Positions 16,885-24,579 of a stretch of 64,000 nt of DNA are shown piece by piece. The notes beneath the pieces were generated by a model. The model did not search any database, was not told the origin of the DNA, and was given only the letters and a program-made list of their open reading frames with translations. The translations under genes and the position numbers were made by a program. Each line of letters begins with the position of its first letter. The first letter of the stretch is position 1. This DNA comes from Bacteriovorax sp. Seq25_V (lineage in GTDB: Bacteria; Bdellovibrionota; Bacteriovoracia; Bacteriovoracales; Bacteriovoracaceae), in the NCBI RefSeq assembly GCF_000447795.1, contig NZ_AUNI01000019.1:1-64000 (forward strand). The letters run 5' to 3'.

Positions 16885-17459
16885 TGAAAATTTTGTTTGT
16901 AAGTTTTGAAGATAGCTTTGAAAGAAATATTATTTCTTACCTTTCAAAATTTTCTGAAGTACAGGTTTCCCACTTCAAAGACGTTATGCAATTTGTGGGG
17001 ATACCTTTTAATGCCGTCGTGTTTGGGCCAGGCCCAGGTCATGTCGAAGAATATTTAGTTGCAGTAGATTTTATAGAAGTACTTTATAAAAAAAAGGTTC
17101 CACTTATTGGCATTTGCCTTGGGCATCAATTAATCTTGCATACCTTATTTAACGGTGCGGTCGTTAAATCTGATACTCCGGCACATGGAAAGAGGGTGAA
17201 GCTCATTGACCAGTACGGTTCATTGGTTCAGCGTTATAACTCTTGGACCGTGAAGCTTAATGAGTCAGACGATTCTTCTCTGGTATATGATGAGAACGGA
17301 GAATTGGCCATTTATGTATCCTCAAGAGTGTTGACGATGCAATTTCATCCTGAATCAGTCGGTACAAATTGCCCAAATCAATATTTTCAAAAAATTCATT
17401 CTTTTATAGTGCATAATGATAATGATGAAATTGAAAGTAAGTGGACTCTACAATCATAG
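16884..17459 (+). CDS. Class I glutamine amidotransferase (TrpG/PabA-type)
   Basis: A 191-aa GATase1 domain with FGPGPGHVEEY near residues 47-57, the nucleophile elbow LIGICLGHQLI near 74-84 (Cys), YNSW near 113 and MQFHPESVG near 152 (His, Glu), so the Cys-His-Glu triad is intact. This is the pattern of TrpG/PabA subunits that feed ammonia to anthranilate or aminodeoxychorismate synthase. The synthase partner is not in the window, but folC upstream fits a folate (PabA) role, while the next gene looks like PRAI (TrpF), which fits tryptophan. ATG overlaps the lptD stop by one base. Confidence 0.82.
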   Translation: MKILFVSFEDSFERNIISYLSKFSEVQVSHFKDVMQFVGIPFNAVVFGPGPGHVEEYLVAVDFIEVLYKKKVPLIGICLGHQLILHTLFNGAVVKSDTPAHGKRVKLIDQYGSLVQRYNSWTVKLNESDDSSLVYDENGELAIYVSSRVLTMQFHPESVGTNCPNQYFQKIHSFIVHNDNDEIESKWTLQS

Positions 17460-18063
17460 AATAATAAAGCAGCTAAACGAATTAGGTATTGCTTCTTATG
17501 AGTTTGATTTTAGGCCTCGTAGTTTTAATTTTATCCAGAAATACGTTCTTGAGGAAATCATCAAGGAAATTAATCTTTCAGAAAGACTCTTTCTTCACTT
17601 TGCGAATGAGCCAGACTTTATGATTCAGGATACACTATCTGTATTCAAAGATAGTGAGCATCAGGTTTCGTTAATGTTTTCTGACGATCAAGATGTTTCT
17701 TTTTATGAGCAATTTGATACTCCATTTTTCTGGCACTATCGCCCTGAAGCCCTATCGAAGAATATTTTAAAGTCTCGGAATTTAGCTGGTGTCGTTTTTG
17801 ATATTGAATTTTTGAATGACGTGTTAAATAAAGGTAATTTACTTAATTTCTACTCTAATTTTTTACAAATGACTCGTGGAAGAGATTTGAGTATTGTCAT
17901 CAATATAGATTGGGATGGCGCTGTTTCTAGCGAAATTCTCGAACTCTTCTCACCTGATTTTCTTGATGTTGCAATTGGTCCTAAAGTTGAAATTTGCTAC
18001 CGCAATGTCGATTCTAAGAAAATTGAGAATTCCATCAAGTTTCTAAAAAATCATACTTGCTAA
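17416..18063 (+). CDS. Divergent phosphoribosylanthranilate-isomerase-like barrel protein
   Basis: A protein of about 215 aa that overlaps the amidotransferase by about 40 bp. The start region KVSGLYNHRIIKQLNELGI and YEFDFRPRSFNFIQ parallels KICGI...A...G...GFIFxPxSxRxV of TrpF, and late strands LSIVINIDWDG and FLDVAIGPKVEICYR could be the phosphate-binding end. The catalytic Cys and Asp of TrpF are not clearly kept (SGLYN replaces the usual CG). I infer a beta/alpha barrel of TrpF ancestry whose activity is uncertain. Several start codons (17416, 17422, 17425) are equally possible. Confidence 0.55.
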   Translation: MIMMKLKVSGLYNHRIIKQLNELGIASYEFDFRPRSFNFIQKYVLEEIIKEINLSERLFLHFANEPDFMIQDTLSVFKDSEHQVSLMFSDDQDVSFYEQFDTPFFWHYRPEALSKNILKSRNLAGVVFDIEFLNDVLNKGNLLNFYSNFLQMTRGRDLSIVINIDWDGAVSSEILELFSPDFLDVAIGPKVEICYRNVDSKKIENSIKFLKNHTC

Positions 18064-18090
18064 AATCAGTCTTAATTTATACAAAGAATT

Positions 18091-18840
18091 ATGAAAATTC
18101 TTATAAGTAATGATGATGGGGTTCATGCCCAAGGTATAAATATTCTCTTCAAAACTTTACGTGAGATCGCTGATGTAACAATTGTTGCTCCAAGCATGGA
18201 AAGAAGTGCAACAGGACAAACGTTGACTCTAGATCAGCCTCTTCGTATCGATAAGCTAGAAGAGGGAATTTATCAAACCTCTGGTTTTCCAGCTGACTGT
18301 ACTCTTATGGGAATCAATCACATATTAAATGAGCGCCCAGATCTCGTAATTTCGGGTATCAATCACGGTGCAAATCTAGGACAAGATATTTACTATTCTG
18401 GAACAGTCGCAGCTGCGAGACAGGCCGTTTTTCAAGGAATCCCTGCCATTGCGGTAAGCACAGTTATTGATTCTCGAGCGGATCAACTTCATCTGCAGAC
18501 CGCTGCAAACTTTGTAAGAAAGCTTGTTGAGCACGGCTCATACAAATGGGTTGGCAAAGATGAGATGATTAACATAAATGTTCCAAATTTATCAGAAAGC
18601 GATATCGCAGGAGTTGAACTTACGAAGCTCGGTAAGCGCATTTATAGTGAGGAAATAGAACACCGTTTAGATAGTCGTGGAAAAGAGTACTTCTGGATAG
18701 GTGGAAAACTTCTTGGCAACTCTGGTGGCCCTGGAACAGATGGCCATGCTATTGAAAACAGTAAGATTTCAATCAATATATTAAACCTTTTTGCTCAAGT
18801 ATCCGATATTTCAAATAAGTGGAGTGAGATAGTCGGATAA
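18091..18840 (+). CDS. surE: 5'/3'-nucleotidase SurE
   Basis: SurE dephosphorylates nucleoside monophosphates and is a stress survival protein. The 249-aa product opens with MKILISNDDGVHAQGI (metal-binding DD), then VAPSMERSATGQTLTL, the SGINHGANLGQDIYYSGTVAAAR block near 87-110 and GIPAIAVS. The family length is about 250 aa. It precedes the NlpD-like gene by 38 bp, as in the surE-(pcm)-nlpD order of many proteobacteria; no pcm or rpoS follows here. Confidence 0.95.
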   Translation: MKILISNDDGVHAQGINILFKTLREIADVTIVAPSMERSATGQTLTLDQPLRIDKLEEGIYQTSGFPADCTLMGINHILNERPDLVISGINHGANLGQDIYYSGTVAAARQAVFQGIPAIAVSTVIDSRADQLHLQTAANFVRKLVEHGSYKWVGKDEMININVPNLSESDIAGVELTKLGKRIYSEEIEHRLDSRGKEYFWIGGKLLGNSGGPGTDGHAIENSKISINILNLFAQVSDISNKWSEIVG

Positions 18841-18849
18841 TCCAAGTTT

Positions 18850-18876
18850 CTCACTTCATTCATTTGAATGGGTGAG
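18850..18876 (+). promoter_or_regulatory. Hairpin covering the ribosome site of the NlpD-like gene
   Basis: CTCAC-TT-CATTC pairs with GAATG-G-GTGAG across an ATTT loop (two 5-bp helices with a small internal loop). The 3' arm holds GGGTGAG, the ribosome site lying 2 nt before the ATG at 18879. No T-tract follows, so it is not a terminator. Confidence 0.4.
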
Positions 18877-18878
18877 CG

Positions 18879-19541
18879 ATGAAATATTTAAACAACTTAG
18901 TTCTTATTCCTATACTTATCTTGAGCCTTTTTGGTTGTGGCACAATGAATAGTGGAAAGTACATAACACTTAAAGAAAGTACAACTGCTGATAAGTTATC
19001 TGAACTATTTCACGTGCCTTCTTGGAAAATTAAAGAGTTTAATCAAGGTAAGAAATTTAAGGCCGGTGAATCTTTATTTATTCCAATGCGTGGTGGAATT
19101 ATCACAAATAATTCTCGTTCACGTTCTATTGCTAGTGTTGATTATTCAAAAATGAGAGCGTCTTCTCGTTTTCTTTGGCCTGTTCCTTCCAGTGGAACTA
19201 TCTCATCGACCTTTGGGCATCGTTGGGGAAGAAATCACGAAGGGATAGATATTGCTGCCAGAAAGGGAGCTTATATTCTAGCTGCAGATAGCGGGGTAGT
19301 GGTTTATTCGGGTAAAGAACTTGGCGGTTACGGAAATATTACAGTTGTTTCACATAAAGATGGATTCTTTACCGTATATGCACATGCGTCTAAAAACTAT
19401 ACTTCCAAGGGTGATAAGGTTCATCGCGGGCAGGTTATCGCAGCCGTTGGAAGTACAGGAAGGTCAACTGGAAATCATCTTCATTTTGAAATTAGAAGAG
19501 ATTCAAAAGCTTTTGATCCAGAAAAGTTTTTTAAACTTTAG
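18879..19541 (+). CDS. NlpD-like lipoprotein with LysM and M23 domains
   Basis: A 220-aa lipoprotein: lipobox LFGC near residue 20, a LysM-like module (TTADKLSELFHVPSWKIKEFN ... GESLFIP) at about 32-68 for peptidoglycan binding, and an M23 peptidase domain at about 105-218. The zinc ligands are intact (HEGIDIA and HLHFE, plus H in the first motif GHRW region), so it may be an active endopeptidase, unlike NlpD/EnvC activators, which lose them. It follows surE. Likely roles are cell separation or wall remodelling during growth in prey. It overlaps the convergent exonuclease gene by 4 bp. Confidence 0.88.
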   Translation: MKYLNNLVLIPILILSLFGCGTMNSGKYITLKESTTADKLSELFHVPSWKIKEFNQGKKFKAGESLFIPMRGGIITNNSRSRSIASVDYSKMRASSRFLWPVPSSGTISSTFGHRWGRNHEGIDIAARKGAYILAADSGVVVYSGKELGGYGNITVVSHKDGFFTVYAHASKNYTSKGDKVHRGQVIAAVGSTGRSTGNHLHFEIRRDSKAFDPEKFFKL

Positions 19542-20128
19542 GATTGTCCTTTCACAATTTCCATTAATTTTAAATACATCTTTGCTGTATTAACGGCGTC
19601 TTCAAGCGCTGTGTGAGCAACTTCACCCATATTCAGAAAGCTCATTAATTTTGAACCTGATTCACACTCGGCAGGGATTTTATCCATGTCAACAAGAGCG
19701 TAGGCAACACAAGAAAGATCAAGTTGACGATGATTGAAGTACTTTCTCATGAAATCCCAGCCAAGATCACGATTTAAAAATGGGAGGTCGATTGCACTCA
19801 TTGATTTTCCAAAAAGTGTGATTTTCTTCCCTTCAAAGTATTCTTTAACTTCATCTGATTCGAAATAATTAATAAGTTCTTGCTTGAAAGCAGCTATTTC
19901 AATCCCACTGGAATGGGCTTTTTCAATTAATTCTTTATTATGATCAATTACCCACTGGTTGAGTTTAGGCCTTAAAGACTCAAAGCTTGGACATTTAATA
20001 TAGAAATGCTTTTTTAGATTATAGTTAATTTGCTTTTCTTTGGCACAGAATGGGACCATTGCAAATTCAATAATTAGATCATGTTCTTCAAGCCCTGTGG
20101 CCTCGATGTCGAAAGATAAGTACTTCAT
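19538..20128 (-). CDS. DnaQ-like 3'-5' exonuclease (DEDDh)
   Basis: A 196-aa protein with Exo I SFDIEATGLEEHDLIIEFAM at the start (D, E), an Exo II-like segment SMSAIDLPFLNRDLGW near 105-120 and Exo III HTALEDAVNTAKMY near 175-188 (H and D of the DEDDh type). The family includes DNA polymerase epsilon, RNase T and oligoribonuclease-like enzymes; which one cannot be read. ATG 20128 is taken because AAAGG lies 7 nt before it. Last gene of a four-gene minus-strand unit. Confidence 0.8.
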   Translation of the reverse strand: MKYLSFDIEATGLEEHDLIIEFAMVPFCAKEKQINYNLKKHFYIKCPSFESLRPKLNQWVIDHNKELIEKAHSSGIEIAAFKQELINYFESDEVKEYFEGKKITLFGKSMSAIDLPFLNRDLGWDFMRKYFNHRQLDLSCVAYALVDMDKIPAECESGSKLMSFLNMGEVAHTALEDAVNTAKMYLKLMEIVKGQS

Positions 20129-20138
20129 CAATTTTCCT

Positions 20139-20384
20139 TTATAAGTAAGAGACTGTTACAACTTCACCATGTTTGGATATGAATTCCCCCACGGTATAAG
20201 TACATGAGATAAGCTCTCCATTTATTTTACATTTTTTACAAACATTTTCTCCACTACAACTTGAGGCTATAGGGATTGATCTAGCAGATAAAAAGAGCAA
20301 GAGATTAAGACTTGCTTCTGCTTCGCTTACTGGAATTACTTTAATTATTTTTCCACTTGCTAAGCCTTTTATTGTTAGTTGCAT
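20139..20384 (-). CDS. Small 2Fe-2S ferredoxin-like protein
   Basis: An 81-aa protein with the plant/adrenodoxin-type cysteine pattern CSGENVCKKC (C-x4-C-x2-C) near residues 43-52 and a fourth cysteine in GELISCTY near 60, after a beta-grasp start MQLTIKGLASGKIIKVIP. It likely transfers electrons or senses redox. It overlaps the lipoprotein gene by 10 bp and precedes the exonuclease by 10 bp, hence translational coupling. No reductase is nearby. Confidence 0.78.
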   Translation of the reverse strand: MQLTIKGLASGKIIKVIPVSEAEASLNLLLFLSARSIPIASSCSGENVCKKCKINGELISCTYTVGEFISKHGEVVTVSYL

Positions 20385-21562
20385 ATCGGTCCAAAACCAC
20401 GTGGGTCTTCATAAAGTGTCGCAAAGTTATCGATTTGTAAAATATCTATTGAGCCAAGACGTGGGACAAAGAAGACATCCTCTTCTGTAACTCTATTTAC
20501 CTCTTCAGATGATGTACCAAAAATCTCATAGACTGTGCGATCAGGATAGAGTAGGTGCAGGCTTCTCTGCTTTAAAAGAAGAGTGCGTACTTGAGGTGTT
20601 ATTACCCCCTCTGTCATAGTCGATATAGTGTTTAGTAAAATTTGCTCCGCGTGGGGAGAGCTTTTTGAAATTAGATACTCGTTATTTTTAGAAAAACATA
20701 TGGCCGTATTAAAACTATCTATTGGCCTTGACTGGAGTAGAAAGCTTAGATCTTTATTTTCTTTTAAAATAGGAGAGGAACTTGTCAAAGTAATAACATA
20801 GTTGTCTTTATCTTTAATAACTGCGAAGAGGTTAGAGTAGATAGTCTGACTCTTTCTTTGTAGTAGAGGTGTCTCTCCAAATAAGCGATAATCAAAATTA
20901 CAAGTTAGTCCTTTGGGACCTTTGAATGTTGTGTCGAGAATGATTGGACGCTTTTTTGTCTGGCTAAGTCGTATATCTGAAATATTTGGACGGCGTATTG
21001 ATTCCCCATATTTTAAAAGTTGATTTCCACGAAAAGTGATTTCACGCATAGAGCTTGCGTTATAGAACTTTTTGTTTACCTCCAGATAATTTTGAAACTC
21101 TTTAGAGATTGGGACTTGTCTTGGGTAAGTTCTATCAAATTTATTAAAGAAGTTTTGCTTTTCTCTATCTGAGATGAGGAGTTCTTTGGAAAGAAGGTCG
21201 AGATATTCCTTATAGGTGTTCGCAAAATCTAGAGCTGTGATACTAAATGATTTGAGCTTCCCTTTACTCTTTATCATCGTAAATATTTTTGCGTTCAATG
21301 TTGAAGCATTAGGATAGGAGATTGGTTGAAGAATAGAAAATAGTAGTGCCTGTTTCGAAAAATTTAACTGGTTGACGACAGAATATTCTTCAAATTGCTC
21401 ATTAAGAAGCTGATTGGTAGAAATAATGTTAGTTTGCTTTTCTGGTATTTTACATTCACTTATCTGAATGCGTTGCCCTTCAACACTTTCTGGATTTTCT
21501 TGAAAATTTGAAAAACTACATGCCACAAGGAATAATAAAATAGGATACAAATATAATTTCAA
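20375..21562 (-). CDS. Lipoprotein of unknown function
   Basis: A 395-aa protein with a lipobox LVAC near residue 15 and no membrane segment after it. The body is alpha/beta with many polar residues; near the C terminus VFFVPRLGSIDILQIDNFATLYEDPRGFGPIC resembles an ordered domain ending in a cysteine. I recognise no family. It sits between an unknown 108-aa gene and a ferredoxin gene with near-zero spacing, so it belongs to that operon. Envelope-anchored, facing the periplasm or the surface. Confidence 0.6.
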   Translation of the reverse strand: MKLYLYPILLFLVACSFSNFQENPESVEGQRIQISECKIPEKQTNIISTNQLLNEQFEEYSVVNQLNFSKQALLFSILQPISYPNASTLNAKIFTMIKSKGKLKSFSITALDFANTYKEYLDLLSKELLISDREKQNFFNKFDRTYPRQVPISKEFQNYLEVNKKFYNASSMREITFRGNQLLKYGESIRRPNISDIRLSQTKKRPIILDTTFKGPKGLTCNFDYRLFGETPLLQRKSQTIYSNLFAVIKDKDNYVITLTSSSPILKENKDLSFLLQSRPIDSFNTAICFSKNNEYLISKSSPHAEQILLNTISTMTEGVITPQVRTLLLKQRSLHLLYPDRTVYEIFGTSSEEVNRVTEEDVFFVPRLGSIDILQIDNFATLYEDPRGFGPICN

Positions 21563-21563
21563 T

Positions 21564-21890
21564 TTACTCTCTTTCTATTATAAATGGTTCATCTCCATGA
21601 TCAAAACTTTCTGGATCAATATCGATTTTAAAATCGTTAAGCCTTGGATCATTAAAAGCGTAATCAATTTTTTGTTTATCTCCGAAGATCTTAATTATAA
21701 TCCAAAATCCATTTGTGTGGCCAATTGTATCCAAGATTTTGTAGTCGAGATCGTATTTATTTAGAGTCTTACAGATTGTATCAAAGTCCTTTTCTCTATA
21801 TCCTGTCGGTCTTACAGGTGGAGCAGGTATAAAATAAGTAAAAACCTCAAAGTGTTTTACTCGGTCTTTTTTGTTCTTTTTAAAAAACAT
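21564..21890 (-). CDS. Small conserved-looking cytoplasmic protein, unknown
   Basis: A 108-aa protein with a basic start (FFKKNKKDRVKHFE), a segment IPAPPVRPTGYREKDFD and an acidic end (DIDPESFDHGDEPF). No signal peptide. The start is ATG 21890 with AAAGGAAAG 6 nt upstream. It is the first gene of the four-gene minus unit (this gene, lipoprotein, ferredoxin, exonuclease); I cannot assign a function. Confidence 0.55.
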   Translation of the reverse strand: MFFKKNKKDRVKHFEVFTYFIPAPPVRPTGYREKDFDTICKTLNKYDLDYKILDTIGHTNGFWIIIKIFGDKQKIDYAFNDPRLNDFKIDIDPESFDHGDEPFIIERE

Positions 21891-21982
21891 CAACTACTTT
21901 CCTTTGCTTATCTCTTCTTTGTCATTGTTTATGGAAAAGTTTACCCATAATTTATTTTTGTGCAATATTTAAAAATTTTAGC

Positions 21983-22069
21983 TATACTATTCTTGTAGCG
22001 ACAGGAAGTCGTCACAGATAGGCAGGAAGCCGAAAAATGGGGGATCAGTTGCAGGGGTCCCCTTTTTTT
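21983..22069 (+). ncRNA. Putative small RNA with two CAGGAAG hairpin loops
   Basis: A -10 box TATACT (21983-21988) predicts a start near 21995. The predicted ~75-nt RNA has hairpin 1 GCGAC-AGGAA-GTCGT (21998-22012), hairpin 2 GGC-AGGAA-GCC (22021-22031) and a terminator hairpin with T7 (22040-22069). Both loops contain GGA within CAGGAAG, the CsrB-type repeat consensus CAGGA(U/C/A)G. No open frame exists. It lies between a divergent minus gene and the convergent CoA-transferase operon. I infer a small sponge of a CsrA/RsmA-like protein; the -35 box is weak (TTGTGC, 19 bp spacing). Confidence 0.5.
22040..22069. terminator. Bidirectional intrinsic terminator
   Basis: GGGGATC (22040-22046) pairs with GGTCCCC (22056-22062), one G-U pair, followed by T7 on the plus strand. 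On the minus strand the stem is followed by ATTTTT. It can end both the putative small RNA and the six-gene minus operon whose last stop is at 22068. Confidence 0.75.
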
Positions 22070-22691
22070 ATTCTACAAACAGTTCGTTACTTCCCAAATC
22101 ATTTAAAGTTACTCCATTTACCAATTTAAGCACTTTAAACTTTTCATTTTCAAAGCTAAAAACACCAAGATCAGTAACAACAGTATTAACTACGGCCTTA
22201 CCTGTTAGAGGTAGTGTACACTTTTTTACAAGCTTAATTGTGTCGTCTTTATTTTTATGAGTCATCATTACAATGACATTCTTCGCTCCATTTACGAGAT
22301 CCATTGCTCCACCCATTCCAGTTATTTTCTTACCCGGGATCATCCAGTTGGCTAGGCTTCTTTCGCTGTCTACTTCCATTCCGCCAAGAATACAATAGTC
22401 AATGTGTCCACCGCGAATCATTCCAAAGCTTGTAGAACTATCAAAGAAACTTGCTCCTGGGATAACTGAGATTGTCTCTTTTCCAGCATTGATTAGAGTA
22501 GGGCTTACTTCATTCTTACTTGGACGTTGGCCCACTCCTAATACACCATTCTCAGAATGGATAATGTAATCATGCTCTTTTGGTAAGATTTCACTTATTA
22601 GTGTTGGAAGACCAATTCCAAGATTGATACTTGAACCTTTCGGGATGAGGTTTAGTGCTTCTTTTGCCATTTCAATTTTTGACCAGCTCAT
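22068..22691 (-). CDS. CoA-transferase subunit B (3-oxoacid/acetate type)
   Basis: A 207-aa beta subunit of family I CoA-transferases (ScoB/AtoA type). The active-site glutamate lies in IIHSENGVLGVG near residues 43-54, with NLGIGLPTLIS before it and GGHIDYCILGGMEVD later. The enzyme moves CoA from an acyl-CoA (often succinyl- or acetyl-CoA) onto a carboxylate such as a 3-oxo acid. It follows subunit A by 9 bp with AAGGAAAA as ribosome site. The exact substrate is unknown; the operon suggests an acid formed from an amino acid after transamination. Confidence 0.9.
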   Translation of the reverse strand: MSWSKIEMAKEALNLIPKGSSINLGIGLPTLISEILPKEHDYIIHSENGVLGVGQRPSKNEVSPTLINAGKETISVIPGASFFDSSTSFGMIRGGHIDYCILGGMEVDSERSLANWMIPGKKITGMGGAMDLVNGAKNVIVMMTHKNKDDTIKLVKKCTLPLTGKAVVNTVVTDLGVFSFENEKFKVLKLVNGVTLNDLGSNELFVE

Positions 22692-22700
22692 ATCTTTTCC

Positions 22701-23396
22701 TTATTCTTCGTTTACTTTTAGAAATTCAATTGCATTTTCATAATTAGAACCTTGAAAAATTCTTTGTACGAAAATACCACTGAGGTGAACATCTTCTGGC
22801 CTGATATCTCCAAGCTCAACAAGCTCCTCAACTTCGACAATTGTTGTTGTTGCTGCCATGGCCATAAGAGGAGAGAAGTTTCTGGCGGCTTCTTTAAACC
22901 AGAGGTTTCCAAAGCTATCACCTTTTTGCGCCTTAATAATTGCAAAGTCTGCACCAAGGGAAGTCTCAAGAATACATGGGCGGTCAAATTCTTTTACTTC
23001 TTTGCCTTCTCCAATTAAAGTCCCATACCCAGTAGGGGTGTAGAAGGCCCTGATTCCCATGCCATGGGCCCTGATTCTCTCACTAAATGTTCCTTGAGGA
23101 ATTAGTTCAAGATCAATTGTATTGGCCAAGATTTTTTCCTCAAGGTCTGGGTTACCACCGACATAAGAGCAATAAGCTTTTTTTATCATATCTTTTTTTA
23201 GAAGCTTCACTAGTCCTCTTCCAGAGTTTCCAATATTATTTGAAATAACAGAGAGGTTATTGATAGACATCTGTGATAATGCCTCGATACAGTTTTCTGG
23301 AATACCACAAAGACCGAAACCACCGCTCATAATCGATGATCCTGACTTAACATCAAAGAGTGCATCTTGTGCATTTTTAAAGATTTTACTTTTCAT
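22701..23396 (-). CDS. CoA-transferase subunit A (3-oxoacid/acetate type)
   Basis: A 231-aa alpha subunit with SGGFGLCGIPENCIEAL near residues 20-36, the NNIGNSGRGL block, YVGGNPDLE, PQGTFSERIRAHGMGIRAFYTPTGYGT near 96-122 and a closing EVEELVELGDIRPEDVHLSGIFV. This is the ScoA/AtoD pattern. It pairs with the next gene to form the heterotetramer. The start lies 4 bp after the aminotransferase stop, so the operon is tightly packed. Confidence 0.9.
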   Translation of the reverse strand: MKSKIFKNAQDALFDVKSGSSIMSGGFGLCGIPENCIEALSQMSINNLSVISNNIGNSGRGLVKLLKKDMIKKAYCSYVGGNPDLEEKILANTIDLELIPQGTFSERIRAHGMGIRAFYTPTGYGTLIGEGKEVKEFDRPCILETSLGADFAIIKAQKGDSFGNLWFKEAARNFSPLMAMAATTTIVEVEELVELGDIRPEDVHLSGIFVQRIFQGSNYENAIEFLKVNEE

Positions 23397-23400
23397 ATCT

Positions 23401-24579
23401 CTACGCCTTATTTAATAAGTTTTTTACTTTGTTTAAAGCATCTTCAAGCTTTTTAAGATCGGTAGTCATAATAGGGCAGATAATAATATTTTGACCTGTG
23501 ACATTAATGTACAATCCATTTTCTTTAAATACTTTCCAGCTGAAGTGTTGCTCAATAACTTCAATGGCCATGAGGGCACCAATATGACGAACTTCTTTTA
23601 TATTAGGAAAACTCTGAACGTTTTCTTTGAAATCTGAAAGCAGCTTTTCAACTTGATCGAGGTTATCTTGAAACGACTGGTCTTCAATAAGATTTAAAAC
23701 TTCGTCACATAGTTTTAGTCCAATTGGATGAGCATAGTTAGTAAGACCGGCGCTTAAAACATTTTTGTCATAGTGCTTACTAATCTCACTGTTAAAGTAA
23801 ACGGCACCAAATGGAAAGAATCCCCCCGAAATTGCCTTTGCAAGACAAATAATATCGGGAGAAAGTTTGAAGTTTTGAAATCCGAAATCTTTGCCTGTTC
23901 GAGAGAAACCACAAACAACTTCATCAAGAATTAAGAGGATGTCGTACTTTTTACAAAGACACTGAATTCCATCCCACCATTCCTGAGTAGGGATGTAAAC
24001 GCCATTTCCTCCTGTAATTGTCTCAAGGATGAAGGCACTGATATTATCCGCACCAACGGCGTTGATTATCTCTTCAGTTCTTTCTAGTGCATCTTTTTCG
24101 TAGGGCTCAGGGATGTAATGTGTATTTTGAGACAACGTTAAATGCCCGTCACTTCTCCAATCTCCTGTTGCCGATAATGCGCCAATCGTTGCTCCATGGT
24201 AGGAGACTTTGCGTGCCAATATATCTGTTTTGCCACTATAGTTTCTGGCTATCTTGAGAGCATTCTCAACAGACTCCGCGCCAGATGTTGTGTAAAATAA
24301 TTTTCCCTCAAGCCCTAGCTTTGAGAGTAATCGCTTGGTGACCTGATCCTTTAGAGGGAAGACGGTTTTTGGACCAGCGACTGGTAAGCTTGTAACCTGG
24401 TCGATGATGGCAGTTTCAAGATTTTTATTTCTAAGACCAAAGCCTAGATGGTAACTGCAACTACTGAGATCATAAACGGTACTTCCATCTTTTAAAATAT
24501 AGTCAGTTTCACTAGTTCCAGTAATCTCGAGTTGATTTGGGTTTTCTTGGGCAGACCAAGTTTGGAAGTACAGGCTCAT
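23401..24579 (-). CDS. Class III PLP-dependent aminotransferase
   Basis: A 392-aa omega-amino-acid-type aminotransferase. Visible elements are YTTSGAESVENALKIAR near 96-112 (phosphate site), SYHGATIGALS, LILDEVVCGFSRTGK near 216-230 (Asp219 that holds the PLP nitrogen) and ICLAKAISGGFFP with Lys248 as the Schiff-base lysine. All catalytic parts are intact. Relatives use 4-aminobutyrate, beta-alanine, ornithine, lysine or DAPA; the substrate cannot be assigned. The start overlaps the C45 gene by 4 bp (ATGA). Confidence 0.88.
   Translation of the reverse strand: MSLYFQTWSAQENPNQLEITGTSETDYILKDGSTVYDLSSCSYHLGFGLRNKNLETAIIDQVTSLPVAGPKTVFPLKDQVTKRLLSKLGLEGKLFYTTSGAESVENALKIARNYSGKTDILARKVSYHGATIGALSATGDWRSDGHLTLSQNTHYIPEPYEKDALERTEEIINAVGADNISAFILETITGGNGVYIPTQEWWDGIQCLCKKYDILLILDEVVCGFSRTGKDFGFQNFKLSPDIICLAKAISGGFFPFGAVYFNSEISKHYDKNVLSAGLTNYAHPIGLKLCDEVLNLIEDQSFQDNLDQVEKLLSDFKENVQSFPNIKEVRHIGALMAIEVIEQHFSWKVFKENGLYINVTGQNIIICPIMTTDLKKLEDALNKVKNLLNKA

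Noticed and set aside
22040-22069. c-di-GMP riboswitch upstream of the minus operon
   Set aside because: The hairpins lack the GEMM core and lie 3' of the operon, on the opposite strand.
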